Counted from the stretch's first letter, positions 8,249 through 19,347 are shown. The stretch is DNA of 64,000 nucleotides from Streptomyces sindenensis (GCF_014649035.1 NZ_BMSG01000011.1:124001-188000); one strand, 5' to 3'. The notes: generated by a model from the sequence alone, not told the origin. Made by a program: numbers and translations.

Positions 8249-8580
8249 CAGCCCGTCCGGCGTTTGAGGACGGCCCCGGCCACGCACAGCCCGTCCGGCG
8301 TTTGAGGACGGGCCCGGCCACCTCCAGCCCGTCCGGCGTTTGAGGACGGAACCGTCGCCCAGGACGAACCGGCACCATCGCTCCTCCGGACACCGAGGGG
8401 GCACCGCTCCCCACGACGAGGGTTCCGTCCTCAAACGCCGGACGGGCTGAAGGCGTCGGCCCCCACGCGCCTCCACGGGCAGAAGCGGGCAGCCTCCCGG
8501 CGCCGGACGGGCTGAAGGCATCGGCCCCTGCGTGCCCCCCACGGGCAGAAGCGGGCAGCATCCCCGCGCCGGACAGGCTC
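8249..8580. repeat. Intergenic cluster of CGTCCGGCGTTTGAGGAC repeats, direct and inverted
   Basis: The region between the convergent SUKH-3 and kinase genes holds three direct copies of a 24-bp repeat with core CGTCCGGCGTTTGAGGAC (8249-8272, 8287-8310, 8325-8348) and one inverted copy (8426-8449). The third and fourth copies extend to perfect 29-bp arms (8325-8353 and 8421-8449) that can fold over a 67-nt loop and may terminate both genes. A second, longer unit with GGGCTGAAGGC and CACGGGCAGAAGCGGGCAG occurs twice between about 8440 and 8575. From memory this core is dispersed in many Streptomyces intergenic regions. Confidence 0.85.
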
Positions 8581-9898
8581 AGGCGGGTCCCACCGGGAGT
8601 ACCGCCGAGACGCGGAAGCCCCCCGCCTCCGTGGGGCCCGAGACGAACACGCCCCCCAGCCCCAGCACCCGCTCCCGCATCCCCACCAGCCCGTTCCCCC
8701 CGCTCGGCAACCCCGCATCCGTCGCCGCCGCGTCCGACGGGCCGTTCTCGACCTGCATCGCGACCTCGGCCTCCCGATGCGCGAGCCGTACCCACGTCTC
8801 CGCGCCCGCCGCGTGCTTGTGGACGTTCGTCAGCGCCTCCTGCACCACCCGGAACGCCGTCTGCTCCACCTCCGGCGGATACGGCCGCAGCTCGCCGTGG
8901 ACCGTCAGCTCCACCACCATCCCCGCCTGCCGCGACTGCGCCACCAACGCCTCCAGCTCGTGCAGCCGGGGCCCGTCCTCCGTCGCGGCGGGGGCGGCGG
9001 CCGCCGCGGCCGCCTGCCGTACCGACGCCAGGGGAACCCGGCCCGCCGCGGCCGGCGCGGTCAGCGCCTCCCCCGTCCGCAGCACCCCGAGCATCTCGCG
9101 CAGCTCCGTCAGCGCCTGCCGGCCCATGTCCCCGACCAGCGCCGCGTTGCGCACAGCCTTCGCCGGGTCCTTCGGGGCGACGGCCTGGAGGGCGGCGGCG
9201 TGCACCACCATCAGGCTCACCCGGTGCGCGACCACGTCGTGCATCTCCCGGGCGATCCGGGTCCGCTCCTCCGTACGCGCCCACTCGGCCCGCTCCTCGG
9301 CCCGGTCCGCGAGCAGCGACAGCTCCCGCTCCAGCGAATCGGCCCGCTCCCGCAGGCTCTCCATCAGACGGCGCCTGGCCCCTATGTAGAGGCCGAGGAG
9401 CACGGACGGGGCCGTGAGGCCCACCGCCATGAAGACGGACATCAGGGGGACGTACCAGTCCCCCGGGCCGAAGTCGGTCTGCTCGGCCACGCTCTGCCGC
9501 AGCCGTACGTACGTGATGATGAACGTGCCCACCAGCGCCATGCTCGCCAGCACGACGGTGATCCGGCGCGGCACCTCGGACGCGGCCAGCGTGTACAGGC
9601 CGACCAGGGCCATCAGGAAGCCCATCTCGGCGGGCGTCATCGCGATCGTCAGCAGCACCACGACGATCGGCCACCGCCGGCGCACCAGCAGCACCGAACC
9701 GGCGAGAAGCCCGAACACCACGCCCACCGGCACCGGGATCCCGGTGTTCCGGGCGAACTCCACCCCCTCCAGGCCACACTCCAGCGCCGATACCAGCGCC
9801 AGTCCCACGTCCAGGGCGACACTCCGTCGCCGCTCCCACCACCAGTAGCCGCGGGTGGTCGATCCCGCCGCCTCCCGGTCTGCCCCCGTTGCGGTCAT
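8579..9898 (-). CDS. Sensor histidine kinase, NarL type (orphan)
   Basis: A 439-residue kinase. The N-terminal half has about six hydrophobic segments (residues about 25-180), then a coiled-coil linker. The dimerisation/phosphoacceptor helix reads REMHDVVAHRVSLMVV with the phospho-His, as in HisKA_3 kinases, and the C-terminal HATPase has VVQEALTNVHKHA (N box) and GGNGLVGMRERV (G box). Known: such kinases phosphorylate a LuxR-type response regulator, usually encoded next door; none is adjacent here, so the partner is unknown. An Ala-rich insertion separates HisKA_3 and HATPase. It ends immediately beside the intergenic repeat cluster. Confidence 0.88.
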   Translation of the reverse strand: MTATGADREAAGSTTRGYWWWERRRSVALDVGLALVSALECGLEGVEFARNTGIPVPVGVVFGLLAGSVLLVRRRWPIVVVLLTIAMTPAEMGFLMALVGLYTLAASEVPRRITVVLASMALVGTFIITYVRLRQSVAEQTDFGPGDWYVPLMSVFMAVGLTAPSVLLGLYIGARRRLMESLRERADSLERELSLLADRAEERAEWARTEERTRIAREMHDVVAHRVSLMVVHAAALQAVAPKDPAKAVRNAALVGDMGRQALTELREMLGVLRTGEALTAPAAAGRVPLASVRQAAAAAAAPAATEDGPRLHELEALVAQSRQAGMVVELTVHGELRPYPPEVEQTAFRVVQEALTNVHKHAAGAETWVRLAHREAEVAMQVENGPSDAAATDAGLPSGGNGLVGMRERVLGLGGVFVSGPTEAGGFRVSAVLPVGPA

Positions 9899-10112
9899 GG
9901 CATCCAGCCTACGGGCGGACGCATCTCAATTCCGGGGGACCGGCAACAGCGCGTTCCGGGTTCGGCCGCGAGCGACCGGGCACCGCGTCCGGCGCCACCG
10001 GACGCCGTCTCTCCTCCGTCTCTTCCGCCGTCGCACAGAAGGCGCTTGGTACGGCATAGTGTTGGGTGCCGATCCGGTGAGCCGGTGCAATGTCCGGTTC
10101 ATTCGGAATTGA

Positions 10113-10185
10113 TCCCCCATGGTGTAATCAGGCAGCACTGCGGTTTTTGGTACCGTCTGTTCAGGTTCGAATCCTGATGGGGGAG
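10113..10185 (+). tRNA. tRNA-Gln (anticodon UUG)
   Basis: TCCCCCA (10113-10119) pairs with TGGGGGA (10178-10184) as the acceptor stem, with G discriminator. The anticodon loop TTTTGGT gives UUG, which reads CAA/CAG. The T arm is TCAGG-TTCGAAT-CCTGA. CCA is not encoded. It lies just ahead of glmU, separated by a strong hairpin. Confidence 0.93.
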
Positions 10186-10194
10186 CTTCGACAT

Positions 10195-10225
10195 GCGGGC
10201 CCCGACCACACCGGTCGGGGCCCGC
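10195..10225 (+). terminator. tRNA-Gln terminator hairpin
   Basis: A perfect 13-bp stem (GCGGGCCCCGACC at 10195-10207 with its complement at 10213-10225) and a 5-nt loop, starting 10 nt after the tRNA 3' end. It would end tRNA transcription before glmU. Confidence 0.8.
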
Positions 10226-10294
10226 CCCCGTTTCCCGTCGAAACACCCCCGGTATCCTGCGGATGACCACCACCCGAAGCCGAAGGGCACATCC

Positions 10295-11743
10295 GTGAGC
10301 GCAACCAGCCCGGCAGCCGTCGTCGTCCTCGCAGCGGGTGAGGGCACCCGTATGAAGTCGAAGACCCCCAAGGTCCTGCACGAGATCTCCGGGCGCTCGC
10401 TCGTCGGACATGTCGTCGCCGCCGCCCGTGAGCTGGACCCCCAGCACCTCGTCGTGGTCGTCGGACACGCCAGTGAACAGGTCACCGCCCACCTGAACGC
10501 CGGGGACGCCCCCGTGCGCACCGCCTTCCAGGCCGAGCAGAACGGCACCGGGCACGCCGTCCGCATGGGGCTCGAAGAGCTCGGCGGGACCGTCGACGGA
10601 ACCGTGATCGTCGTGTGCGGCGACACCCCGCTGCTCTCCGGCGGGACGCTCGGCGCGCTCGCCGCCACCCACACCGCCGACGCCAACGCGGTGACCGTCC
10701 TGACCGCCGAGGTCCCGGACTCCACCGGCTACGGGCGCATCGTGCGCGACCCCGCCACCGGCGCGGTCACCGAGATCGTCGAGCACAAGGACGCCACCGA
10801 CGAGCAGCGGGCGATCTCCGAGATCAACTCCGGGGTGTTCGCGTTCGACGGGCGGCTGCTGGGCGACGCGCTGGGCAAGGTGCGCACCGACAACAGCCAG
10901 GGCGAGGAGTACCTCACCGATGTGCTGTCCATCCTCCGTGAGGCCGGGCACCGCGTCGGGGCGTCCGTGGCGGGCGACCACCGCGAGATCCTCGGCATCA
11001 ACAACCGGCTCCAGCTGGCCGAGGCCCGCCGGCTGCTGAACGAGCAGCTGCTGGAGCGGGCCATGCTCGCGGGCGTGACCGTGGTGGACCCGGCGTCCAC
11101 GCTGATCGACGCGACCGTCACGTACGAGCGGGACGCGATCGTGCACCCGGGGACGCAGCTGCTCGGCTCCACGCATCTCGGAGAGGACTCCGAGGTCGGG
11201 CCGAACTCGCGGATCGAGGACACCCTCGTCGGCGCCGGCGCCCGCATCGACAACACGGTGACGCTCTCGGCCGAGGTCGGGCCCGGGGCGTCCGTGGGGC
11301 CGTACGCCTACCTGCGGCCGGGCACCCGGCTGGGCACGAAGGCCAAGGCCGGTACGTACGTGGAGATGAAGAACGCCACGATCGGGGAAGGGACGAAGGT
11401 CCCGCACCTGAGCTACGTCGGTGACGCGACGATCGGCGATCACACCAACATCGGCGCCGCGAGCGTCTTCGTGAACTACGACGGCGTCGCCAAGCACCAC
11501 ACGACGATCGGCTCCCACTGCCGTACCGGTTCCGACAATATGTTTGTGGCACCGGTCACGGTCGGGGACGGCGTTTACACCGCCGCCGGGTCGGTCATCA
11601 CGAAGGACGTGCCGTCCGGTTCGCTGGCCGTGGCACGGGGCCAGCAGCGGAATATCGAGGGTTGGGTGGCCCGGAAGCGTCCGGGCAGCGCCGCCGCGCA
11701 GGCCGCTCAGGCGTCGTCGCGGGAGCCCGACGGGCAAAGCTGA
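10295..11743 (+). CDS. glmU: Bifunctional GlmU: glucosamine-1-P acetyltransferase / GlcNAc-1-P uridylyltransferase
   Basis: A 482-residue enzyme that makes UDP-GlcNAc for peptidoglycan in two steps. The N-terminal pyrophosphorylase domain has the nucleotide loop LAAGEGTRMKSKTPK; the C-terminal half from about residue 260 is a left-handed beta-helix with hexapeptide repeats (VGPNSRIEDTLVGAGARIDN and on), including the conserved IGAASVFVNYDG acetyl-CoA region. GTG 10295 is chosen: AAGGG is 8 nt upstream and it gives the usual actinobacterial length, whereas the frame open further upstream would run through the tRNA hairpin. The tail after the beta-helix is Ala/Ser-rich and probably disordered. 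prs follows 120 bp downstream. Confidence 0.96.
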   Translation: MSATSPAAVVVLAAGEGTRMKSKTPKVLHEISGRSLVGHVVAAARELDPQHLVVVVGHASEQVTAHLNAGDAPVRTAFQAEQNGTGHAVRMGLEELGGTVDGTVIVVCGDTPLLSGGTLGALAATHTADANAVTVLTAEVPDSTGYGRIVRDPATGAVTEIVEHKDATDEQRAISEINSGVFAFDGRLLGDALGKVRTDNSQGEEYLTDVLSILREAGHRVGASVAGDHREILGINNRLQLAEARRLLNEQLLERAMLAGVTVVDPASTLIDATVTYERDAIVHPGTQLLGSTHLGEDSEVGPNSRIEDTLVGAGARIDNTVTLSAEVGPGASVGPYAYLRPGTRLGTKAKAGTYVEMKNATIGEGTKVPHLSYVGDATIGDHTNIGAASVFVNYDGVAKHHTTIGSHCRTGSDNMFVAPVTVGDGVYTAAGSVITKDVPSGSLAVARGQQRNIEGWVARKRPGSAAAQAAQASSREPDGQS

Positions 11744-11753
11744 CCGGAAACGG

Positions 11754-11773
11754 GTACGCCGGTGACGGCGTAC
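11754..11773. terminator. Small hairpin after glmU
   Basis: GTACGCC-GGTGAC-GGCGTAC forms a perfect 7-bp stem 11 bp after the glmU stop. It is a weak terminator or attenuator candidate, as prs follows in the same direction. Confidence 0.35.
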
Positions 11774-11863
11774 CGTGATAGATGCTCACCCCATTTCGGC
11801 TGGCTCGTTGCACATCGGGACCTGTGCGTGCAGCGCCAGATACACGTCTGAGGAGACTGTGCT

Positions 11864-12841
11864 GTGACCGGGATCAAGACGACCGGCGAGAAGAAACTGA
11901 TGCTCTTCTCCGGCCGCGCCCACCCCGAGCTTGCCGAGGAGGTCGCCCATCAGCTGGGAGTCGGTCTCGTGCCGACGAAGGCCTTCGATTTCGCCAACGG
12001 TGAGATCTATGTGCGGTTCCAGGAGTCGGCACGTGGCGCGGACTGCTTCCTGATCCAGAGCCACACGGCCCCGATCAACAAGTGGATCATGGAGCAGCTG
12101 ATCATGCTGGACGCGCTGAAGCGCGCGTCGGCCCGCTCCATCACGGTGATCGTGCCGTTCTACGGGTACGCCCGCCAGGACAAGAAGCACAAGGGCCGCG
12201 AGCCGATCTCGGCCCGTCTGGTGGCGGACCTGATGAAGACGGCGGGTGCGGACCGGATCCTCACCGTCGATCTGCACACGGACCAGATCCAGGGCTTCTT
12301 CGACGGCCCGGTGGACCACCTGTTCGCGCTGCCGATCCTGGCGGACTACGTGGGCGCCAAGGTGGACCGCACCAAGCTGACGGTCGTCTCCCCGGACGCG
12401 GGCCGCGTGCGGGTCGCCGACCGCTGGTGCGACCGGCTGGACGCCCCGCTGGCGATCGTGCACAAGCGCCGCGACAAGGACGTGCCCAACCAGGTCTCCG
12501 TCCACGAGGTCGTCGGTAACGTCGAGGGCCGGGTCTGTGTGCTCGTCGACGACATGATCGACACCGGTGGCACGATCTGCGCCGCCGCGGACGCCCTGTT
12601 CGCGCACGGTGCGGAGGACGTCATCGTGACGGCGACGCACGGTGTGCTGTCGGGTCCGGCGGCCGACCGCCTGAAGAACTCGAAGGTGAGTGAGTTCGTG
12701 TTCACGGACACGCTGCCGACCCCGGGCGAGCTGGAGCTGGACAAGATCACGGTGCTCTCGATCGCGCCGACGATCGCGCGCGCCGTGCGTGAGGTGTTCG
12801 AGGACGGCTCGGTGACGAGCCTCTTCGAGGAGCAGGGCTGA
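11864..12841 (+). CDS. prs: Ribose-phosphate pyrophosphokinase (PRPP synthetase)
   Basis: A 325-residue class I PRPP synthetase that transfers pyrophosphate from ATP to ribose 5-phosphate, supplying purine, pyrimidine, His, Trp and NAD synthesis. It has the ATP loop (FDFANGEIYVRFQES), the flexible loop YGYARQDKKHKGREPISA, VVSPDAGRVRVA, the HKRR catalytic lysine segment, and the PRPP-binding VCVLVDDMIDTGGT. The start is GTG 11864 with GAGGAG about 9 nt upstream. Length matches the family. The glmU-prs order is conserved in Streptomyces and other Gram-positives. Confidence 0.96.
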   Translation: MTGIKTTGEKKLMLFSGRAHPELAEEVAHQLGVGLVPTKAFDFANGEIYVRFQESARGADCFLIQSHTAPINKWIMEQLIMLDALKRASARSITVIVPFYGYARQDKKHKGREPISARLVADLMKTAGADRILTVDLHTDQIQGFFDGPVDHLFALPILADYVGAKVDRTKLTVVSPDAGRVRVADRWCDRLDAPLAIVHKRRDKDVPNQVSVHEVVGNVEGRVCVLVDDMIDTGGTICAAADALFAHGAEDVIVTATHGVLSGPAADRLKNSKVSEFVFTDTLPTPGELELDKITVLSIAPTIARAVREVFEDGSVTSLFEEQG

Positions 12842-12851
12842 CAGCAGTGAC

Positions 12852-12869
12852 GATCACCCTCCGGTGATC
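12852..12869. terminator. Hairpin after prs
   Basis: GATCACC-CTCC-GGTGATC, a perfect 7-bp stem with a 4-nt loop, begins 11 nt after the prs stop. There is no T-run, so termination strength is uncertain. Confidence 0.45.
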
Positions 12870-12873
12870 CACT

Positions 12874-12903
12874 TTGGGGTGCGGCCTCCCCGCCGGGTAG
12901 ACT
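12874..12903 (+). promoter_or_regulatory. Candidate HrdB-type promoter of rplY
   Basis: TTGGGG (12874-12879) and TAGACT (12898-12903) are spaced by 18 bp and would start transcription near 12910, giving a leader of about 140 nt. The leader can form a GCCGTAC/GTACGGC hairpin around 12927-12947. Position and hexamers are sequence-based; activity is not shown. Confidence 0.5.
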
Positions 12904-13050
12904 CAGCGAGTTGCTCGGCGAGGGAGGCCGTACCCATGTGTACGGCGGTCCGTTATCGACGCGCTCTTCGTAGCAGGTCTGTCGTGGGCCGGGTGACCGT
13001 TCGAGATCCGTCACCCCCGACGGCTCTCCGTATCTGACGAGGAGTGCAAC

Positions 13051-13641
13051 ATGGCCGAGATCAAGCTCGCCAGCGAGGTCCGTACCGAGTTCGGCAAGGG
13101 CGCCGCCCGCCGTGTCCGCCGCGCCGACCGCGTTCCCGGTGTCGTCTACGGCCACGGCGCCGAGCCCGTCCACGTCACCCTGCCCGGCCACGAGCTGCTG
13201 CTCGCGCTGCGCACGGCCAACGTGCTGATCGGTCTGGAGATCGACGGCAAGGACGCGCTGGTCATCCCGAAGGCCGTTCAGCGCCACCCCCTCAAGGGCA
13301 CCATCGAGCACGTCGACCTGCTCACCGTGAAGCGCGGCGAGAAGGTCGAGGTCGAGATCGCGGTGCACACCGAGGGCGACCTGGCGCCGGGCGCCAACCT
13401 GCTGGAGTTCGTCCAGAACACCCTGCTGGTCGAGGCCGAGGCCACCCACATCCCCGAGTCCGTCACGGTCTCCGTCGCGGGCCTGGACGCCGGTGACTCG
13501 ATCGTCGCCAAGGACATCGCGCTGCCGAAGGGCTCCGTGCTCGCCGGTGACGAGGACGCCATCGTGATCCAGGTCGTCGCCGCGCAGGCCGAGGAGCCGT
13601 CCGGCGACGAGGCCGCCGAGGGCGAGACCGCCGAGGCCTGA
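13051..13641 (+). CDS. rplY: Ribosomal protein bL25, long Ctc (TL5) form
   Basis: A 196-residue bL25 of the long Ctc/TL5 type. Residues 1-92 form the 5S rRNA-binding domain (MAEIKLASEVRTEFGKGAAR, RVPGVVYG); residues 93-180 form the C-terminal beta domain; an acidic tail (EEPSGDEAAEGETAEA) follows. It sits at the central protuberance of the 50S subunit, and Ctc relatives are induced in general stress in Bacillus. ATG 13051 has GAGGAG about 7 nt upstream. Known synteny: prs, ctc, pth. Confidence 0.95.
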   Translation: MAEIKLASEVRTEFGKGAARRVRRADRVPGVVYGHGAEPVHVTLPGHELLLALRTANVLIGLEIDGKDALVIPKAVQRHPLKGTIEHVDLLTVKRGEKVEVEIAVHTEGDLAPGANLLEFVQNTLLVEAEATHIPESVTVSVAGLDAGDSIVAKDIALPKGSVLAGDEDAIVIQVVAAQAEEPSGDEAAEGETAEA

Positions 13642-13686
13642 GCCTCGCGCTCCCCCCGCGCCACTTCTGTTCCACCTGCTTGACTG

Positions 13687-13724
13687 ACGGGGTGGTGGTT
13701 CCCTTCCGGGAGCCGCCGCCCCGT
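13687..13724 (+). terminator. rplY terminator
   Basis: A 17-bp stem with several G-U pairs between ACGGGGTGGTGGTTCCC (13687-13703) and GGGAGCCGCCGCCCCGT (13708-13724), followed by TT. It lies 45 bp past the rplY stop and 70 bp before pth. A short GCCGTAA/GCCGTAT tandem repeat follows at about 13734-13775. Confidence 0.65.
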
Positions 13725-13793
13725 TTGCCTGTGCCGTAAGCCGTAAGCCGTATGTCCTGTGCCGCACGCCGTATGTGAGGAGACCGAGCGCTG

Positions 13794-14387
13794 ATGTCCG
13801 ACGCCACCGACCCCTGGCTCATCGTGGGCCTGGGCAATCCCGGTCCCGACTACGCGGCGAACCGGCACAACGTCGGGTTCATGGTCGCCGATCTGCTGGC
13901 GACCCGGATCGGCGGGAAGTTCAAGCGGGCGCAGAAGGCACAGGCGCAGGTCGTGGAGGGGCGGATCGGTCCGCCGGGTCCGGCGAGCCGGCGGGTGGTG
14001 CTGGTGAAGCCGATGTCGTACATGAATCTGTCGGGCGGTCCGGTGACGGCACTGCGGGACTTCTACAAGGTGCCGACGGACCATGTCGTGGCGGTGCACG
14101 ATGAGTTGGACGTGGACTACGGGTCGCTGCGGCTGAAGCTGGGCGGCGGGGACAACGGGCACAACGGGCTGAAGTCGATGACGAAGGCGATGGGTCCGGA
14201 CTATCACCGGGTGCGGTTCGGGATCGGGCGGCCGCCGGGGCGGATGCAGGTCGCGGACTTCGTGCTGAAGGACTTCTCGTCGACGGAGCGCAAGGAGCTG
14301 GAGTTCCTGGTGGACCGGTCGGCGGACGCGGTGGAGTGCCTGCTGGCGGAGGGCCTGGAGCGCGCGCAGAGCGCGTACAACTCCTGA
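13794..14387 (+). CDS. pth: Peptidyl-tRNA hydrolase
   Basis: A 197-residue enzyme that releases peptides from peptidyl-tRNA dropped by stalled ribosomes. It has the N-terminal [19 protein letters not shown] with catalytic His in NRHNVG, the [10 protein letters not shown] segment with substrate-binding Asn, [13 protein letters not shown] with the active-site Asp, and [14 protein letters not shown] 13794 has GAGGAG about 10 nt upstream. Length is standard. It follows rplY with its own leader, so it may be expressed independently of it. Confidence 0.95.
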   Translation: MSDATDPWLIVGLGNPGPDYAANRHNVGFMVADLLATRIGGKFKRAQKAQAQVVEGRIGPPGPASRRVVLVKPMSYMNLSGGPVTALRDFYKVPTDHVVAVHDELDVDYGSLRLKLGGGDNGHNGLKSMTKAMGPDYHRVRFGIGRPPGRMQVADFVLKDFSSTERKELEFLVDRSADAVECLLAEGLERAQSAYNS

Positions 14388-14460
14388 GGGCCGTCGGCTC
14401 CTGAAGGCCGTCCACTCCTGAGGGCCGTCGACTTCTGAAGGCCGTCGGCTCCTGAGGGCC
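14386..14460. repeat. 17-bp tandem repeat after pth
   Basis: Four to five copies of a 17-bp unit, consensus TGAGGGCCGTCGGCTCC, with the first copy beginning at the pth stop codon. Copies differ at two to four positions. No coding function is likely in the 190-bp gap to the next gene. Confidence 0.8.
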
Positions 14461-14577
14461 GCGCCCGGTTCGTCCCGCTCCCCCGCCGCGTACGACTCCT
14501 GACATTTCTGATGCTGCTGGGGCGTTTTTCGGCCATAGGTTGACCGGGGGTGCGGGTCTGGCCAAGGATCTGCCCCC

Positions 14578-15048
14578 ATGAAACGGAGCTCTTCCCACCG
14601 GGCGGCGGTAGCGGGGCGGCGGGTGGCCATGGGGCTGGTCGTCCTGGTGCTGCTGGTCGCGGGTGCGTGGTCGTCGTGGGACACCGCGCACCACATCGTT
14701 CTGGCCAAGGGCCGTGACCACGGGACCGTGACGGTGACGGGGTGCGGCGAGGAGAGGTGCACCGGGTCGTTCACACCGGACGCGGCGTCGCGGGAGCGCC
14801 CGCGGGTGACCCTGGACCGGTCCGTCGCGGCGCGTGAGGGGGATCGTTTCCCCGTGGTGGTGAAGCCCGGTTCCGACGCGGTGGTCCGCACGGGGTTGCC
14901 GGGCTTTCTCCATGCCTGGGTGCCGCTCGCCGGCGCGCTGCTGCTGGCCGGGTTCGTGATCGGCGGCGGTCTGCGGATGGTGCGGACGGCGTGGGGCGTG
15001 GGAACGACGGGGGCGGCCCTGCTGGTGGCGACGTTCGTCGCGCTGTAG
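14578..15048 (+). CDS. Small membrane protein, DUF3592-like layout
   Basis: A 156-residue protein of unknown function. A hydrophobic segment at about 17-35 is followed by an extracytoplasmic beta-rich stretch of about 65 residues with a close cysteine pair (TGCGEERCTG), then two more hydrophobic segments near the C terminus. The TM-beta domain-TM arrangement is reminiscent of DUF3592 proteins and of the protein encoded at 55670-56158, but I cannot assign a role. It is convergent with ppc, 39 bp away. Confidence 0.65.
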   Translation: MKRSSSHRAAVAGRRVAMGLVVLVLLVAGAWSSWDTAHHIVLAKGRDHGTVTVTGCGEERCTGSFTPDAASRERPRVTLDRSVAAREGDRFPVVVKPGSDAVVRTGLPGFLHAWVPLAGALLLAGFVIGGGLRMVRTAWGVGTTGAALLVATFVAL

Positions 15049-15087
15049 CAGGACCGCCCCGTTCGAGCGTGCGTACCGGGCGTACGG

Positions 15088-17817
<2,730 letters not shown>

Positions 17818-18053
17818 AGTGTGCGGCTCCTTGCAGTGAAAGAGGAGGTGCGTTCGCTTCACCGTCCCCCCGTTGCGTGGCGGTGGGAGCGGGTGGCGGG
17901 GTCCGGGGCCCTGCGGCTGGCAGCGGTGCTGTCGCCACGCCCCGACGAGCGGGTGCGGACCGCGCTGTCCGACCCTCCCAGGATAGGTGTCGTCGCAGGC
18001 GGCGTGTCCGTTGCCCCGAGGGGGCGCGGCGCCGCCCGGGGCGCACCGGGCGG
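17818..18053. other. Intergenic upstream of ppc, nothing specific seen
   Basis: This stretch should contain the ppc promoter. No hexamer pair or operator was convincing. The inverted-repeat element begins at its right end. Confidence 0.3.
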
Positions 18054-18184
18054 TAGGGCGTGTCCGGCGGATCAGGACCGGGCAGGCCGCGGCGTCCGGT
18101 GCGGTACATCGCAAGGCGCTGGAACGCCGCGAGGTGCCGTGCCAGGCGTCGCGGACCCGGTCATGATCCGCCGGACACGCCCTA
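18054..18184. mobile_element. MITE-like element with 21-bp perfect terminal inverted repeats
   Basis: A 131-bp element bounded by TAGGGCGTGTCCGGCGGAT plus CA (18054-18074) and its exact reverse complement (18164-18184). The outermost TA on both sides would be the target duplication of an IS630/Tc1-type transposition. The interior has no open frame able to encode a transposase, so it would need one in trans. From memory, GGGCGTGTCC-type ends recur in Streptomyces intergenic DNA, but that was not checked. Confidence 0.6.
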
Positions 18185-18275
18185 ACCCCTACCCCGGGGG
18201 CGGGCGGGCTACCGCGTGGGACGGGTTGGAGCGGCCTCTCGTGTTGTGGGGCCCGTCACTGCCATACTTACCAAG

Positions 18276-18295
18276 CCGTAGGTTACGGAACCGTA
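18276..18295. promoter_or_regulatory. Candidate TetR operator upstream of the desaturase
   Basis: Three alternating half-sites, CCGTA-GGT-TACGG-AA-CCGTA, lie 48 bp before the desaturase start. Each neighbouring pair forms an inverted repeat. The coupled downstream TetR gene is the obvious candidate ligand (inference). Confidence 0.5.
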
Positions 18296-18342
18296 GCCAC
18301 GGCCGTCCGAGCCTTCTCCCTCACCCTCAGAGGTATCCCCCC

Positions 18343-19347
18343 ATGCCGAGCACTCCTCCCGCGATCGACGAGACCGAGCCGCCCGGGACAGCGGCGACGC
18401 CGCCCGGGGCAGCGACGCCGCTGCCCTCCGCCACGCTCGGCGGTGACAACAAGCGGTCGATCGAGCAGTTCGCGCTGCTGGCGTTCATCGTGGTGCCGTT
18501 CATCGCGCTGGTCGCGGCGGTGCCGCTGGCGTGGGGGTGGGGGGTGAGCTGGCTCGACATCGGTCTGCTGGTGGCGATGTACTTCATCGGCTGCCACGGG
18601 ATCACGATCGGCTTCCACCGGTACTTCACGCACGGTTCGTTCAAGGCGAAGCGGCCGTTGCGGATCGCGCTGGCCGTGATGGGCTCGCTGGCGGTGGAGG
18701 GGCCGCTGGTGCGGTGGGTGGCCGATCACCGCAAGCACCACCGCTTCTCGGACGCGGAGGGCGACCCGCATTCGCCGTGGCGGTTCGGCGAGAGCCTGCC
18801 GGCTCTGATGAAGGGGCTGTGGTGGGCGCACATCGCGTGGATGTTCGACGAGGAGCAGACGCCGCAGCAGAAGTACGCCCCCGACCTGGTCAAGGACCCG
18901 GCGATCCGGGCGGTCTCGCGCCACTTCCTGACCTTCACGATCGTCTCGCTGGCGATCCCGCCGCTGGTGGGCGGTCTGGTGACGATGTCGTGGTGGGGCG
19001 CGGCGACGGCGTTCTTCTGGGGTTCGCTGGTACGGGTCGCGCTGCTGCACCACGTGACCTGGTCGATCAACTCGATCTGCCACGCGGTGGGCAAGCGGCC
19101 GTTCAAGTCGCGCGACCGGTCGGGGAACGTGTGGTGGCTGGCGGTGCTGTCGTGCGGCGAGTCCTGGCACAACCTGCACCACGCGGACCCGACGAGCGCC
19201 CGGCACGGGGTGATGCGGGGGCAGATCGACTCCAGCGCCCGGCTGATCCGCTGGTTCGAGAAGCTCGGCTGGGCCCATGACGTGCGGTGGCCGGATGCCG
19301 CGCGTATCGACTCCCGGCGCACGCCCGCCCCCGCCGACGCGGCATGA
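18343..19347 (+). CDS. Acyl-CoA (stearoyl-type) fatty acid desaturase
   Basis: A 334-residue integral membrane di-iron desaturase that would introduce a double bond, probably delta-9, into membrane acyl chains. The three histidine boxes are present: HRYFTH, HRKHHRF and HNLHHADPTSARHG. Four or so hydrophobic segments flank them. The N-terminal 35 residues are Pro/Ala/Thr-rich and disordered. ATG 18343 is the only plausible start near the first transmembrane segment; its ribosome-binding site (AGAGG) is modest. The TetR gene overlaps its stop by 4 nt, which argues for local feedback control of membrane fluidity. Confidence 0.92.
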   Translation: MPSTPPAIDETEPPGTAATPPGAATPLPSATLGGDNKRSIEQFALLAFIVVPFIALVAAVPLAWGWGVSWLDIGLLVAMYFIGCHGITIGFHRYFTHGSFKAKRPLRIALAVMGSLAVEGPLVRWVADHRKHHRFSDAEGDPHSPWRFGESLPALMKGLWWAHIAWMFDEEQTPQQKYAPDLVKDPAIRAVSRHFLTFTIVSLAIPPLVGGLVTMSWWGAATAFFWGSLVRVALLHHVTWSINSICHAVGKRPFKSRDRSGNVWWLAVLSCGESWHNLHHADPTSARHGVMRGQIDSSARLIRWFEKLGWAHDVRWPDAARIDSRRTPAPADAA

